Counted from the stretch's first letter, positions 17,444 to 25,579 are shown. The stretch: 43,340 nucleotides of DNA from Nitrospira sp. ST-bin4 (GCA_002083565.1 MSXM01000058.1:1-43340); one strand, 5' to 3'. Notes: generated by a model not told the origin, from the letters alone. A program made the numbers and translations.

Positions 17444-19246
17444 ATGAACAAGAAGCTCTCCTTTTCCCTATGGTACGTTCTGCTTGCAGTCATGGCCGTC
17501 GTGCTGGTGCATGACTTCATCCTTGCTCTGAATAAAGTCGAAGAAATCCCCTACAGTCAGTTCAGAAGCTTGGTTGCGGAAGGCAAGGTGGCGGAAGTCT
17601 CCCTGAGCAGCCAATTGGTGACCGGCAAGCTCAAGCCCGAAGGGGAATCAAAAGTAGAAAAGTTGTTTACGACTATCCGTGTCGAGGATCCTGAGCTGGT
17701 CCGTGAGCTCAACCGGAGCGGCGTGACCTTCACCGGCGTCATCGAATCCACCTTCTTCCGCGATCTCCTCTCCTGGGTGTTGCCGGTCGTGGTATTTGCC
17801 CTAATCTGGTTCTTTATCTTTCGTCGCTTGGGCCAGGCCCAGGGCGGTTTCATGCAAGTGGGACAATCCAAAGCGAAGATCTACGTGGAAAAGGACATCA
17901 AGGTGACGTTCGCGGATGTAGCCGGTGTGGACGAGGCAAAGGAAGAGCTGCGGGAGGTGATCGAGTTCCTCAAGACGCCGGAGAAATTCACTAAGCTGGG
18001 CGGGAAAATTCCGAAAGGCATTCTATTGGTCGGCCCGCCCGGAACCGGCAAGACGTTGCTGGCCCGCGCGGTGGCCGGTGAGGCAGGAGTGACGTTCTTC
18101 AGCATCAGCGGTTCCGAGTTTGTCGAAATGTTCGTCGGGGTCGGGGCGGCACGCGTGCGTGACTTGTTCGATCAAGCGAAGTTGAAAGCGCCCTGCATCA
18201 TTTTTATCGACGAGTTGGATGCGCTCGGAAAGGCGCGTGGCGCAGGACCTATGGGCCATGAGGAGCGGGAACAAACGCTCAATCAGTTGCTGGTTGAGAT
18301 GGACGGCTTCGATCCCCGCATCGGGGTCATTCTCATGGCAGCGACCAATCGCCCCGAGATTCTTGATCCTGCCCTGCTGCGAGCCGGGCGGTTCGATCGT
18401 CATGTGGTGGTGGACCGTCCGGACAAGACCGGTCGCCTTGCCATTCTTCGTGTGCATGCCAAGCAGGTGGCATTTGGTCCCGACGCCGATCTTGAAACGA
18501 TCGCAGCGATGACCCCCGGGTTCTCAGGAGCCGATTTGGCCAACATCATCAACGAGGCGGCGTTGCTGGCCGTGCGCAGAGGCAAGGATCAGGTCGGGAT
18601 GTCGGAATTACAGGAAGCTGTCGAGCGAGTCATTGCCGGCTTGGAGAAGAAGAATCGCGTCCTGAACAAGATGGAGAAGGAGCGGGTGGCTTACCATGAG
18701 ACCGGCCATGCCCTTGTTGCCCTGTCTTTGCCGGGGATGGATCAGGTCCAGAAAATCTCGATCATTCCACGAGGCGTGGCGGCGCTCGGCTATACGTTGC
18801 AGCTTCCGACGGAAGACCGGTTCCTGATGACGAAGTCCGAGCTTGAGAACAAGGTCGCCGTCTTGCTGGGTGGTCGGATTGCGGAAGAGCTGACCTTCGG
18901 CGAGGCCTCGACGGGAGCGCAAAACGATCTTGTGAAGGCCACCGACATCGCGAAAAGCATGGTGAAGGCCTACGGGATGAGCGACAAATTGGGCACCATC
19001 ACCCTCGAGCGGGAGCGGCAACCCCAGTTTCTCCAGCTGCCGATCGGGTCTGAAAAGGGCGATTATTCAGAGGAGACTGCGCGGGAAATCGATTGTGAGG
19101 TGCGGCGGATCATCGACGAACAGTATGAACGGGTGAAACGGCTGCTGGGAGAGAGGAAAGCCGCGTTGCAACAAGGCGCGCTGCTGCTGCTGGAACAGGA
19201 AGTCATCACCGGGGCTGAGCTGCAAACGATAATGAAAAAGGTTTGA
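17444..19246 (+). CDS. ftsH: FtsH-family ATP-dependent zinc metalloprotease
   Basis: Membrane-anchored AAA+ protease (600 residues) that unfolds and degrades membrane and short-lived cytosolic proteins as a hexamer. Two N-terminal membrane helices (about 4-25 and 107-130) enclose a small periplasmic domain. The AAA domain has Walker A GPPGTGKT (about 197), Walker B IIFIDELDALG (about 250), the pore motif MFVG and the second region of homology ATNRPEILDPALLRAGRFDR. The peptidase zinc motif is HETGH (about 417), a conservative variant of the usual HEAGH, and the third ligand region is ATDIAKSMVKAYGMSD. ATG 17444 follows TAGGAGA; an upstream in-frame start (17420) is less likely. It stands alone, separated by about 145 bp upstream and 67 bp downstream. 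Confidence 0.95.
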   Translation: MNKKLSFSLWYVLLAVMAVVLVHDFILALNKVEEIPYSQFRSLVAEGKVAEVSLSSQLVTGKLKPEGESKVEKLFTTIRVEDPELVRELNRSGVTFTGVIESTFFRDLLSWVLPVVVFALIWFFIFRRLGQAQGGFMQVGQSKAKIYVEKDIKVTFADVAGVDEAKEELREVIEFLKTPEKFTKLGGKIPKGILLVGPPGTGKTLLARAVAGEAGVTFFSISGSEFVEMFVGVGAARVRDLFDQAKLKAPCIIFIDELDALGKARGAGPMGHEEREQTLNQLLVEMDGFDPRIGVILMAATNRPEILDPALLRAGRFDRHVVVDRPDKTGRLAILRVHAKQVAFGPDADLETIAAMTPGFSGADLANIINEAALLAVRRGKDQVGMSELQEAVERVIAGLEKKNRVLNKMEKERVAYHETGHALVALSLPGMDQVQKISIIPRGVAALGYTLQLPTEDRFLMTKSELENKVAVLLGGRIAEELTFGEASTGAQNDLVKATDIAKSMVKAYGMSDKLGTITLERERQPQFLQLPIGSEKGDYSEETAREIDCEVRRIIDEQYERVKRLLGERKAALQQGALLLLEQEVITGAELQTIMKKV

Positions 19247-19313
19247 ATGGATCGCCGGCATGGGGTAAGTATGTACCACTAGCGAGATAAAGGCGCAGAT
19301 TGCCGAGCGGACT

Positions 19314-20429
19314 ATGCTGATGGAACAACAGGCAACGATCTCCGTCAGCGACAATGTGATTCACTGCCGGGGGGCCTGGACCCTCCCGAACGTGACTGAA
19401 TTGGAGCGCCGCAGTAAGACACTCCGATGGCCTGACGCTCCCGAACTGTTGTGCGATGCCGGCGAGGTGACCGCCATGGATACCGGCGGCGCCCTGTTGT
19501 TGTATCGGAGTATCGAGAGTGTGCGCCGCGCCGGCCGGAGCGTCGCTCTCCACGGGTTGAAACCGGAATTCGCCGAGCTGGTGCGGCTGATCGAAACCAG
19601 CAGTCGCCCCACTCACGGCCCCGACCTCCGTCGCGACGGATGGGACGCGCGCTTGACACGGGTCCTCCAACGTAAACAGGACGCGGTCATTCAAGGGCTT
19701 GCCTTTCTCGGAGAAACCACCGTCACGTTCGGCCGGTCGCTACTGCAGCCGCGGTCCATTCGATGGCGGGCTCTTCTGCGGGTCATTGAATTGGACGGCG
19801 TGCGCGCCTTGCCGATCACCGGCCTGCTGACCTTCCTGGTCGGTATCGTCATCGCGTATCAGGGCGCGGAACAGCTCCGCAAGTTCGGCACGAACATCTT
19901 CATCGTCGATCTGGTCGGGATTTCGCTGGTGAGGGAAATCTCGCCGTTGATTGTCGCGATTCTCATCGCCGGCCGGTCGGGATCGGCCTATGCGGCCGAG
20001 ATCGGCACCATGAAGGTGACGGAGGAATTGGACGCAGTCCGCACACTCGGCATTTCGCCCATCAACTTACTTGTCCTGCCGAGATCCCTGGCCCTCGTCA
20101 TCGCCTTGCCGCTGTTGACGGTCTATGCCGATGTATTGGGTATCTTCGGCGGCATGCTCGTTGCGACGAGCCAGTTGAACGTGAGTTTCACCGAGTTCCT
20201 GGCTCGCTTCGAAGAGGCCGTCGCGGTGCGGCATTTTCTCATCGGTCTCGCCAAGGCGCCGTTCTTTGCTATGATCATTGCAATGGTCGGCTGCTATCAG
20301 GGGCTTCAGATCCGGGGGGGCGTAGACGACGTAGGCCGGCATACGACGATCGCCGTCGTGCAGAGCATTTTTCTCGTCATCGTGTTCGATGCGATCTGCA
20401 GCGTGTTGACGAACTGGTGGGACTTGTGA
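19314..20429 (+). CDS. mlaE: STAS-MlaE fusion: ABC transporter permease of the Mla/phospholipid type
   Basis: Permease of a lipid-type ABC transporter (371 residues). Residues 1 to about 110 form a STAS-like domain (MDTGGALLLYRSIESVRRAG), which in E. coli is a separate protein (MlaB); the fusion is common in other bacteria. The rest is the MlaE domain, with LPITGLLTFLVGIVIAYQGA, the coupling motif IAGRSGSAYAAEIGTMKVTE, LDAVRTLGISP and the C-terminal GCYQGLQIRGGVDDVG. Start may be 19314 or the ATG at 19320. The stop overlaps the next ATG (TGATG), so the ATPase is translated in coupling. It belongs to a four-gene set with MlaF, MlaD and an auxiliary lipoprotein, predicted to move phospholipids or other hydrophobic solutes across the envelope. 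Confidence 0.93.
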   Translation: MLMEQQATISVSDNVIHCRGAWTLPNVTELERRSKTLRWPDAPELLCDAGEVTAMDTGGALLLYRSIESVRRAGRSVALHGLKPEFAELVRLIETSSRPTHGPDLRRDGWDARLTRVLQRKQDAVIQGLAFLGETTVTFGRSLLQPRSIRWRALLRVIELDGVRALPITGLLTFLVGIVIAYQGAEQLRKFGTNIFIVDLVGISLVREISPLIVAILIAGRSGSAYAAEIGTMKVTEELDAVRTLGISPINLLVLPRSLALVIALPLLTVYADVLGIFGGMLVATSQLNVSFTEFLARFEEAVAVRHFLIGLAKAPFFAMIIAMVGCYQGLQIRGGVDDVGRHTTIAVVQSIFLVIVFDAICSVLTNWWDL

Positions 20430-21235
20430 TGCCTGCGACAAGCATTGCGGCGCCGATTATCGACATCAGCCATGTCTCTACACGATTTGGGACGTCGGTT
20501 GTCCATGATGATGTGAGTCTCTCGATCAAGCAGGGCGAAGTCTTCGCGATCGCCGGAGGCAACGGCTGCGGCAAGTCCACGTTGTTGCGGGAGATCGTCG
20601 GCCTGCTGACACCATCGGGTGGAACCATTCGGATTTTGGGAGTCGATAGCCGGGAGTTAAGCGAAAGCAATGGCCGGCCGATTCACAACCGGATCGGGGT
20701 CATGTTCCAGCACGGCGCCCTGTTCAGTTCGCTCACGCTGGCGGAAAATGTTGCCGTGCCGTTGCGCGAGCATACGGATCTGAATCCAGGATTGATTCGT
20801 GAGATCGTCGCCGTCAAGATCGCCATGGTTGGATTGCCGCCGGACAGCGGCGTGAAATTTCCGAACGAGCTCAGCGGAGGCATGAGACGGCGGGCCGCAC
20901 TCGCCCGCGCGATCGTGATGGACCCGGAGCTGCTCTTTCTTGACGAACCGACGGCCGGGCTGGATCCGATGATCGCCGCGGGGTTCGATGACCTTGTCCT
21001 CTCGCTGAAAAAGCTTTTGGGGTTGACGGTCGTCATGGTTACGCACGATCTGGATTCCCTGTGGCGCATCGCCAGCCGGGTGGCGGTGCTGGGCAAGGGG
21101 AAAGTGCTGGGGGTCGGAACCATGCAGGAGTTGTCGCAGTCCGACGACCCGGTGATCAAAGAGTATTTCCACGGTCCACGCGGGCGCACGGCGCTGGAAC
21201 AGGCGGCATGGAACGGCGCGAAGCGTGACGCATGA
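20429..21235 (+). CDS. mlaF: Mla-type ABC transporter ATPase
   Basis: ATPase subunit (268 residues) for the MlaE-type permease. Walker A GGNGCGKST (about residue 44), Q-loop GVMFQHGALF, signature LSGGMRRRAALARAI (about 150), Walker B ELLFLDEPTAGLDP and H-loop VTHDLDSLW are all intact. ATG 20429 overlaps the upstream stop by one base (TGATG); the earlier GTG at 20417 would lengthen the overlap and is not preferred. The GMRRR variant after LSGG is characteristic of the MlaF branch. Followed by an MCE protein after a repeat-rich gap of about 150 bp. Confidence 0.95.
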   Translation: MPATSIAAPIIDISHVSTRFGTSVVHDDVSLSIKQGEVFAIAGGNGCGKSTLLREIVGLLTPSGGTIRILGVDSRELSESNGRPIHNRIGVMFQHGALFSSLTLAENVAVPLREHTDLNPGLIREIVAVKIAMVGLPPDSGVKFPNELSGGMRRRAALARAIVMDPELLFLDEPTAGLDPMIAAGFDDLVLSLKKLLGLTVVMVTHDLDSLWRIASRVAVLGKGKVLGVGTMQELSQSDDPVIKEYFHGPRGRTALEQAAWNGAKRDA

Positions 21236-21248
21236 AGCGTAGAGCCTG

Positions 21249-21350
21249 TCTCGCGAGAACAGCGAGACAAGCGGGAAACGCGCGACGAGACGGGGAAGTT
21301 GTTGAAACGAGTCCCGCCTTATGCACACGTCTCGCCTCTCTCGCAAGCAC
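21249..21350. repeat. Intergenic repeat before the MCE gene
   Basis: GC-rich sequence with GCGGGAAACGC and, later, CGTCTCGCCT, the same two elements found in the same order between the TolC and HlyD genes. Many short CGAGA/TCTCG words occur here and could fold. An upstream in-frame ATG (21321) of the MCE gene falls inside it but is probably not the start. Confidence 0.45.
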
Positions 21351-21386
21351 GAGATACGAACGACAAGGTACGAGAAGGGCATCGAA

Positions 21387-22349
21387 GTGGAACCGAAAGT
21401 AAATTACATTCTCGTTGGAGCGTTCGTGGCTGTCCTCGGCGGGGCGATGTTGGTCGGCGTTCTGTGGATGGGGAAATCCGACTACCGGGGCATCTATGAC
21501 CGTTACGAGGCCTACTTTCGGGAATCGGTGGCGGGCCTGAGCGTGGACTCGACCGTCAAATATCGCGGCGTCGACGTGGGGCGGGTGAAGGACATTGCCT
21601 TGAACCCCGACAATCCTGAGGAAGTGAAGTTGACGCTGGATATCGCCAGCGGGACACCGATCAAGACGGACACCGTTGCCGAACTGCATACACAGGGGCT
21701 CACCGGCCTTGCGACGATCAATTTGACCGGAGGCAGCAAGGAGGCGCCGCGGTTGGAAGCCTCGGAAGGACAGGCGTACCCGGTCATCAAAACCGGTCCC
21801 TCCTTGTTCTTTCGGCTGGATGAAGCGATCTCCCGTTTGCTGTCCGAGAAGGGATTGAGCAAGCTCCTGGCGGATATGGACTTGGCGGCCAAAGGGGCGG
21901 CGGATGTGCTGGATGAAGAGAACCGTACGGCGTTGAAGCGCACGATCACAGATCTTTCAGAGGTCATGCACTCTGTCGCGGCCCATCGGGCTCAGATTGA
22001 AGCAGGCCTGAACGGTGCCGCCCAAAGCGCCGACAATCTCGTCAAGGTCACGGCGGTGTTGAATGAGCAGGTGCCGGTCATGCTGGCGCGGATCAACAAG
22101 AGCGCAGCCGCCTTGAACGCGATGACGGAAGAACTCGCTCAAACGAGCAAGGCGGTGCGGTCGGTCGTGAATGACAGCCGGCCGGAGTTGGAACAGTTCT
22201 CTCGGCAGACCTTGCCTCAAGCCGGGCTATTGGTGACGGAACTGAGGGGGCTGGCCACGACGCTGACACGGGTGGCGCGGGATCTGGAGCGCGAGCCTGA
22301 GTCGCTCGTGTTCGGACGGAAACCGGCGCCGCGTGGACCGGGAGAGTAA
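21387..22349 (+). CDS. mlaD: MCE-domain protein, substrate-binding component (MlaD-like)
   Basis: Membrane-anchored periplasmic protein (320 residues) of the MCE family, which carries lipid between the permease and other envelope parts. One N-terminal membrane helix (ILVGAFVAVLGGAMLVGVLWMG) precedes the MCE domain (about residues 35-120), which shows AGLSVDSTVKYRGVDVGRV and the strand LTGLATINLTGG. The C-terminal half is rich in Ala/Leu/Glu and predicted helical, as in other MCE proteins. GTG 21387 is chosen because GAGAAGGG lies 7-8 bp before it and the resulting start (EPKVNYILVG) is typical. The longer ATG start at 21321 would add 22 residues coded by repeat sequence. Confidence 0.9.
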   Translation: MEPKVNYILVGAFVAVLGGAMLVGVLWMGKSDYRGIYDRYEAYFRESVAGLSVDSTVKYRGVDVGRVKDIALNPDNPEEVKLTLDIASGTPIKTDTVAELHTQGLTGLATINLTGGSKEAPRLEASEGQAYPVIKTGPSLFFRLDEAISRLLSEKGLSKLLADMDLAAKGAADVLDEENRTALKRTITDLSEVMHSVAAHRAQIEAGLNGAAQSADNLVKVTAVLNEQVPVMLARINKSAAALNAMTEELAQTSKAVRSVVNDSRPELEQFSRQTLPQAGLLVTELRGLATTLTRVARDLEREPESLVFGRKPAPRGPGE

Positions 22350-22448
22350 GATGCGTGAATCGTATTTCGTGAAGCGTGAAGCGCAAAACTGAAAGGGAGC
22401 ATGCTGATCTTTGTTCGCGAGATACGAGATACGCTTCACGAACGACGG
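22350..22448. repeat. Degenerate heptanucleotide repeats between the MCE and lipoprotein genes
   Basis: From 22350 five 7-bp units follow each other: GATGCGT, GAATCGT, ATTTCGT, GAAGCGT, GAAGCGC. A second set near 22417-22448 runs in the other orientation (GATACGA, GATACGC, TTCACGA). The words CGTGAAGCGT and ACGCTTCACG are inverted copies of each other and could pair in the mRNA. Confidence 0.6.
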
Positions 22449-22460
22449 GAGAGGAAACAG

Positions 22461-23093
22461 ATGAAGTCTTGGGCGATCCTAGCCGCTCTTGCGATGTTGG
22501 TATTGACGGCGGCCGGCTGTCTTTCCTCCCGCTCGGAGTCGCAGCCGGCCCATACCTACCGTTTGAGTCTCGATCCTGAGCGCACTAAGGTTCGTCCGGC
22601 CGACATCAACGGCCCGATCTTGCAGGTCAGCCTGCCGCTGGCTGAGCCGGGATTCGACACACCTCGGATAGTGTATCTGAAGCGTCCCTATGAATTGGAG
22701 CAGTACGCCCTGAATCAATGGGCCGACCAGCCGGCACGCATGTTCGCGTCCCTGATGGTGCAGGCGCTGGGGCGGACCGGCTCGTGGCGAGCCGTCGTCC
22801 CGGTACCGGGCTCCATTCGCGGAGATTTCCGTCTCGACTCCTACGGGTTCGCCCTGCAGCAGGAATTCATGCAGGACCCCAGCCTGGTGAGGGTCACTGT
22901 TCGTGCGCAATTGGTCGAGGCAAAAGAGTCGCGGCTTGTAGGGGCACGCGTGTTTGAAGTAGTGGAGACGGCGCAAAGCGACGATGCATACGGCGGCGTG
23001 GTGGCCGCGAACCGGGCGATTGCCGTGCTGCTCGACGAGATAGCCTCCTGGCTTCGGGAATGCCTGAAACATTCGCCGGAATGCAGCCGTTGA
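22461..23093 (+). CDS. ABC-type transport auxiliary lipoprotein (PqiC/DUF330-like)
   Basis: Lipoprotein (210 residues) that probably sits in the outer membrane and works with the MCE transporter. The N-terminus has the lipobox LTAAGC with the lipidated Cys near residue 19. The mature part resembles the ABC_trans_aux family: YRLSLDP strand, LQVSLPLAEPGFDTPRIVYL, YALNQWADQPARM and a repeated-strand C-terminus. ATG 22461 follows GAGAGGAAACAG; an upstream ATG at 22401 lies in repeats and would hide the signal peptide. Position directly after MlaE-F-D supports the assignment. Confidence 0.85.
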   Translation: MKSWAILAALAMLVLTAAGCLSSRSESQPAHTYRLSLDPERTKVRPADINGPILQVSLPLAEPGFDTPRIVYLKRPYELEQYALNQWADQPARMFASLMVQALGRTGSWRAVVPVPGSIRGDFRLDSYGFALQQEFMQDPSLVRVTVRAQLVEAKESRLVGARVFEVVETAQSDDAYGGVVAANRAIAVLLDEIASWLRECLKHSPECSR

Positions 23094-23111
23094 GCAGGCG
23101 CATATCAAGAC

Positions 23112-23165
23112 GTGAAACGTGAAAAGTAAGAAGTGAGGAGTGAGAGGTGGGAGTGAGGAGAGCGA
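23112..23165. repeat. Degenerate heptanucleotide array before a cytochrome gene
   Basis: Seven or more 7-bp units in tandem: GTGAAAC, GTGAAAA, GTAAGAA, GTGAGGA, GTGAGAG, GTGGGAG, TGAGGAG. Each begins with GTG/GTA and is purine-rich. The array fills most of the gap between the auxiliary lipoprotein and the cytochrome. Confidence 0.7.
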
Positions 23166-23202
23166 GGGGTAAAAGGGCAAGGACAACAGGAAACAACAAC
23201 CC

Positions 23203-23553
23203 ATGATGAGCCGGACACGTGCTGCCCTGTGCCTGTTGACGATCGTCTGTTGGTGTGCGGCATCCACAACAGGGCTTGCAGCGGGTCAGCGCAATCTGGA
23301 ACGAGGCAAGAAACTTTATGAGAAGTATTGTCTGGCCTGTCATGGCCCGCTGGGCCGGGGGGATGGAGCCGTGCAATTTGATCCTCCTGTTGCAGACCTG
23401 ACCTCGAGTGAGGTGCTCATGAAGCCGGACTCCCGCCTCTTGAAGAGCATCCACGAGGGACGACCGAATACCGCGATGGATACGTGGAAGCGTGTCATGT
23501 CCGAGGAGGCGACTCGTGATGTGCTCGCGTACATTCTGACCTTTCCACGGTAG
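23203..23553 (+). CDS. Small periplasmic monoheme cytochrome c
   Basis: Class I type c cytochrome (116 residues) with signal peptide (LLTIVCWCAASTTGLAAG) and one heme site, CLACH, near residue 45. A probable axial Met lies in RPNTAMDTW. The C-terminus (EEATRDVLAYILTF) is the usual last helix. It is clearly paralogous to the protein at 24881 (shared IH-G-PNTAM-W pattern). It likely shuttles electrons in the periplasm; the redox partner is not evident. ATG 23203 or 23206 may be used. Confidence 0.92.
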   Translation: MMSRTRAALCLLTIVCWCAASTTGLAAGQRNLERGKKLYEKYCLACHGPLGRGDGAVQFDPPVADLTSSEVLMKPDSRLLKSIHEGRPNTAMDTWKRVMSEEATRDVLAYILTFPR

Positions 23554-23572
23554 TCGAAGGTGACAAAGCCGA

Positions 23573-24055
23573 ATGAAAGCGTCCTGGAAAACAGGCCTCA
23601 GTTTTGGCTTGACCTCAGGCGTCATCACGACGCTCGGCTTGATGGTGGGGTTGCACTCGGGAACGCATTCGCGCGCGATCGTGATCGGAGGAATTCTGAC
23701 CATCGCGATTGCTGATGCGATGTCCGATGCCCTCGGCATCCATGTATCTGAAGAGTCGAACAACAGCGGTCCTACGAGGCACGTCTGGGAGGCAACCCTG
23801 GCGACCTTCGCCGCGAAGTTCGTCATCGCACTGAGCTTTGTGGTGCCGGTTGTGTTGCGTTCGCTCGATCAGGCGATAATGATCAGCGTAGTCTGGGGCA
23901 TGTTCTTACTGGCGGCCCTCAGTTTCTTCGTCGCACGGGCTCAAGCCATTCCGCCTTGGAAGGTGATCGGCGAACATCTTTTCATCGCCCTGTGTGTCGT
24001 GGCGATCACGCATGCAGTCGGCGAGTGGGTCCAAGGTCTCGTGGAGGCGGAATGA
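23573..24055 (+). CDS. VIT1/CCC1-like integral membrane protein
   Basis: Membrane protein of 160 residues with about five hydrophobic segments. The N-terminal stretch LTSGVITTLGLMVGLHSGT and ADAMSDALGIHVSEES resemble the first two helices of VIT1/CCC1 iron/manganese transporters. It is shorter than typical members (above 200 residues), so metal transport is uncertain. It lies 19 bp after a cytochrome gene and before an OsmC gene. Confidence 0.7.
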   Translation: MKASWKTGLSFGLTSGVITTLGLMVGLHSGTHSRAIVIGGILTIAIADAMSDALGIHVSEESNNSGPTRHVWEATLATFAAKFVIALSFVVPVVLRSLDQAIMISVVWGMFLLAALSFFVARAQAIPPWKVIGEHLFIALCVVAITHAVGEWVQGLVEAE

Positions 24056-24074
24056 TCAATGCAAGACGGAACAG

Positions 24075-24110
24075 GTGAAGCATGAGGGGTAAAGGGGTGG
24101 GGAGTGAACG
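24075..24110. repeat. Degenerate heptanucleotide repeat before the first OsmC gene
   Basis: Units GTGAAGC, ATGAGGG, GTAAAGG, GGTGGGG, AGTGAAC follow each other with a 7-bp period. Composition matches the array at 23112-23165. Confidence 0.55.
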
Positions 24111-24128
24111 GAACGGAAAGGGGATGAT

Positions 24129-24563
24129 ATGGACACTCGGAGCAAAGTCTATCTGTACCATACGACGGTTAAATGGACGGACCATCGCAAAGGAATGATG
24201 TCCTGCGAAGGCAAACCGAATGTGGAGGTGGCGACGCCGCCGGAATTCAAGGGGCATGAAGGGATCTGGTCGCCGGAAGATCTGTTCGTGGCCTCGGCGA
24301 ATATCTGCCTGATGACGACGTTCATCGCCGTCGCGGAGCGGGCCGGCCTCGCCTTCTCCGCGTATGAAAGCGCGGCGGAAGGCCGGCTGGAGTTGGTGGA
24401 AGGAAAGTTTCAGTTCACTGCCATCACGATCAAGCCGACCATTACCTTGGAATCGGATGACGATGCCGCCAGGGCGAAAGAGCTGATCCAAAAAGCCGAA
24501 GCCAATTGTCTGATTTCCAACTCGATGAAAGCGAAAGTGACGTTGGAGCCGATCATCCACTAA
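24129..24563 (+). CDS. OsmC-family peroxiredoxin-like protein
   Basis: Cytosolic OsmC/Ohr-fold protein (144 residues). These are small dimeric thiol proteins that reduce hydroperoxides or react with sulfane sulfur. The two conserved cysteines are present, in SANICLMTTF (about residue 60) and EANCLISNSM (about 125). AGGGGATGAT precedes ATG 24129. A second OsmC protein is encoded at 27998 next to sulfur transport genes. Whether this one handles organic peroxide or persulfide cannot be decided from sequence alone. Confidence 0.9.
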   Translation: MDTRSKVYLYHTTVKWTDHRKGMMSCEGKPNVEVATPPEFKGHEGIWSPEDLFVASANICLMTTFIAVAERAGLAFSAYESAAEGRLELVEGKFQFTAITIKPTITLESDDDAARAKELIQKAEANCLISNSMKAKVTLEPIIH

Positions 24564-24880
24564 CCACATCGTTTCTATCTCAACTAGCTTTATTGTCATA
24601 CGTCTATCGTTAACCGTCTATCGGGCGAACGGACCGATGCTTCTCGGCCTCGGTATTGGTCGTCGTATTCGAATGACCGTTGACGCTTTCTTCTCTGTAG
24701 CATCCTGCGCCAGTGGCAGAAATGACGCTGGGGTGTTTCTCACCAGCTCTCTTTCATCCTTGCCGTGACGATCAGGCCCCATCTGGCTAAGTCCGCGATG
24801 GACCGGTGAGTTTTGCCATCACCAGGCGTCCGGTTGAGTGGCATACTGCTCGCACTATCGATCCAGTCAAGAGGTGCTGT
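24564..24880. other. Intergenic region of 317 bp
   Basis: No gene recognised. It contains CGTCTATCG repeated twice near 24600-24622 and, close to its right end, a candidate sigma-54 promoter (24839-24854). No convincing terminator with a T-run was seen. Confidence 0.5.
24839..24854 (+). promoter_or_regulatory. Candidate sigma-54 (-24/-12) promoter
   Basis: TGGCATACTGCTCGCA fits the -24/-12 pattern TGGCAC-N5-TTGCA with mismatches at two positions, and keeps the strict GG-N10-GC spacing. Transcription would start about 12 bp downstream, leaving a short leader with GAGGTG before ATG 24881. An NtrC-type sigma-54 activator is encoded at 37099. No activator-binding site was identified. Confidence 0.4.
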
Positions 24881-25264
24881 ATGCGTGCTATTGGAGTCGG
24901 ACTCGCTCTGTTGATAGGGATTCTATCGGTCGGATTTGCCGGAGGTGTGGGGTTGAAGGACCTCACCTCTGCGGGAAAAGGAGGAGATTCGGTCAGCGGG
25001 CGGGAGATCTATGTCAACACCTGCATTCGTTGCCATGGAATCGACGGTACAGGAGCGCAGAGCGTTCGGCTGGTTCCCGCGCCGGCGGATCTCAGTTCCC
25101 CTGCTGTTCAGAATCGTCTTGATGGGACACTGTTCAAGCGTATTCATGATGGCAAACCGAATACCGCGATGGGGGCATGGAAACATGCGCTGTCCGACGA
25201 GGAAATCTGGGACGTGCTGGCCTACGTGCGAACACTCGGAGTCGGTTCTGATGTACGACCGTGA
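24881..25264 (+). CDS. Small periplasmic monoheme cytochrome c
   Basis: Cytochrome c of 127 residues with an N-terminal signal (IGVGLALLIGILSVGFAGG) and heme motif CIRCH near residue 48. PNTAMGAW supplies a probable axial Met, and EEIWDVLAYVRTL forms the last helix. ATG 24881 follows AGAGGTGCTGT; the longer start at 24806 would put extra residues before the signal peptide and is rejected. It is paralogous to the 23203 protein. First gene of the run leading to the TsdA-like cytochrome and behind the candidate sigma-54 site. Confidence 0.92.
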   Translation: MRAIGVGLALLIGILSVGFAGGVGLKDLTSAGKGGDSVSGREIYVNTCIRCHGIDGTGAQSVRLVPAPADLSSPAVQNRLDGTLFKRIHDGKPNTAMGAWKHALSDEEIWDVLAYVRTLGVGSDVRP

Positions 25265-25353
25265 AGCATGAATCCTCTTTATGGGTGCCTGCCTCTCATG
25301 GATCAGAACGAACAGGCAACGGACTCAATGATTGACTGCTGGGAGGTGTCGCC

Positions 25354-25572
25354 ATGACTTGTAACGTCGGAGGAATCGAACGGCCGATACGGATTGCAGC
25401 GGGTATTCTATTGCTCGGGATCGGCGCGCTGGCCGGCCTTTCTACTGTCGGCACGGGGATCGCGCTGGCCGCAGGGGCAATCTTACTGCTCACCGCAGCG
25501 ATCGGATTTTGCCCGCTCACAGCTCTGCTTGGAATCAATACCTGTGCGGGAAAACCAGGTACCAAGAAGTGA
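25354..25572 (+). CDS. Small DUF2892 / YgaP-type membrane protein
   Basis: 72-residue membrane protein with two helices (IRIAAGILLLGIGALAG and GIALAAGAILLLTAAIG). The framing MTCNVGGIERPIRIAAG and GFCPLTALLGINTC are typical of the DUF2892 domain, which in YgaP is fused to a rhodanese. Three cysteines are present. GGGAGGTGTCGCC precedes the ATG. It often accompanies sulfur-transfer genes, which fits this neighbourhood. Function is unproven. Confidence 0.88.
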   Translation: MTCNVGGIERPIRIAAGILLLGIGALAGLSTVGTGIALAAGAILLLTAAIGFCPLTALLGINTCAGKPGTKK

Positions 25573-25579
25573 GGGTTGG

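Noticed and set aside
22401..22460. Upstream start for the auxiliary lipoprotein
   Set aside because: It is coded by heptamer repeats and would bury the lipoprotein signal.
23112..23165. CRISPR-like array
   Set aside because: The units are only 7 bp, without spacers, and no cas gene is present in the window.
24806..24880. Longer start for the cytochrome at 24881
   Set aside because: It would place 25 polar residues before the signal peptide and run through the candidate promoter.
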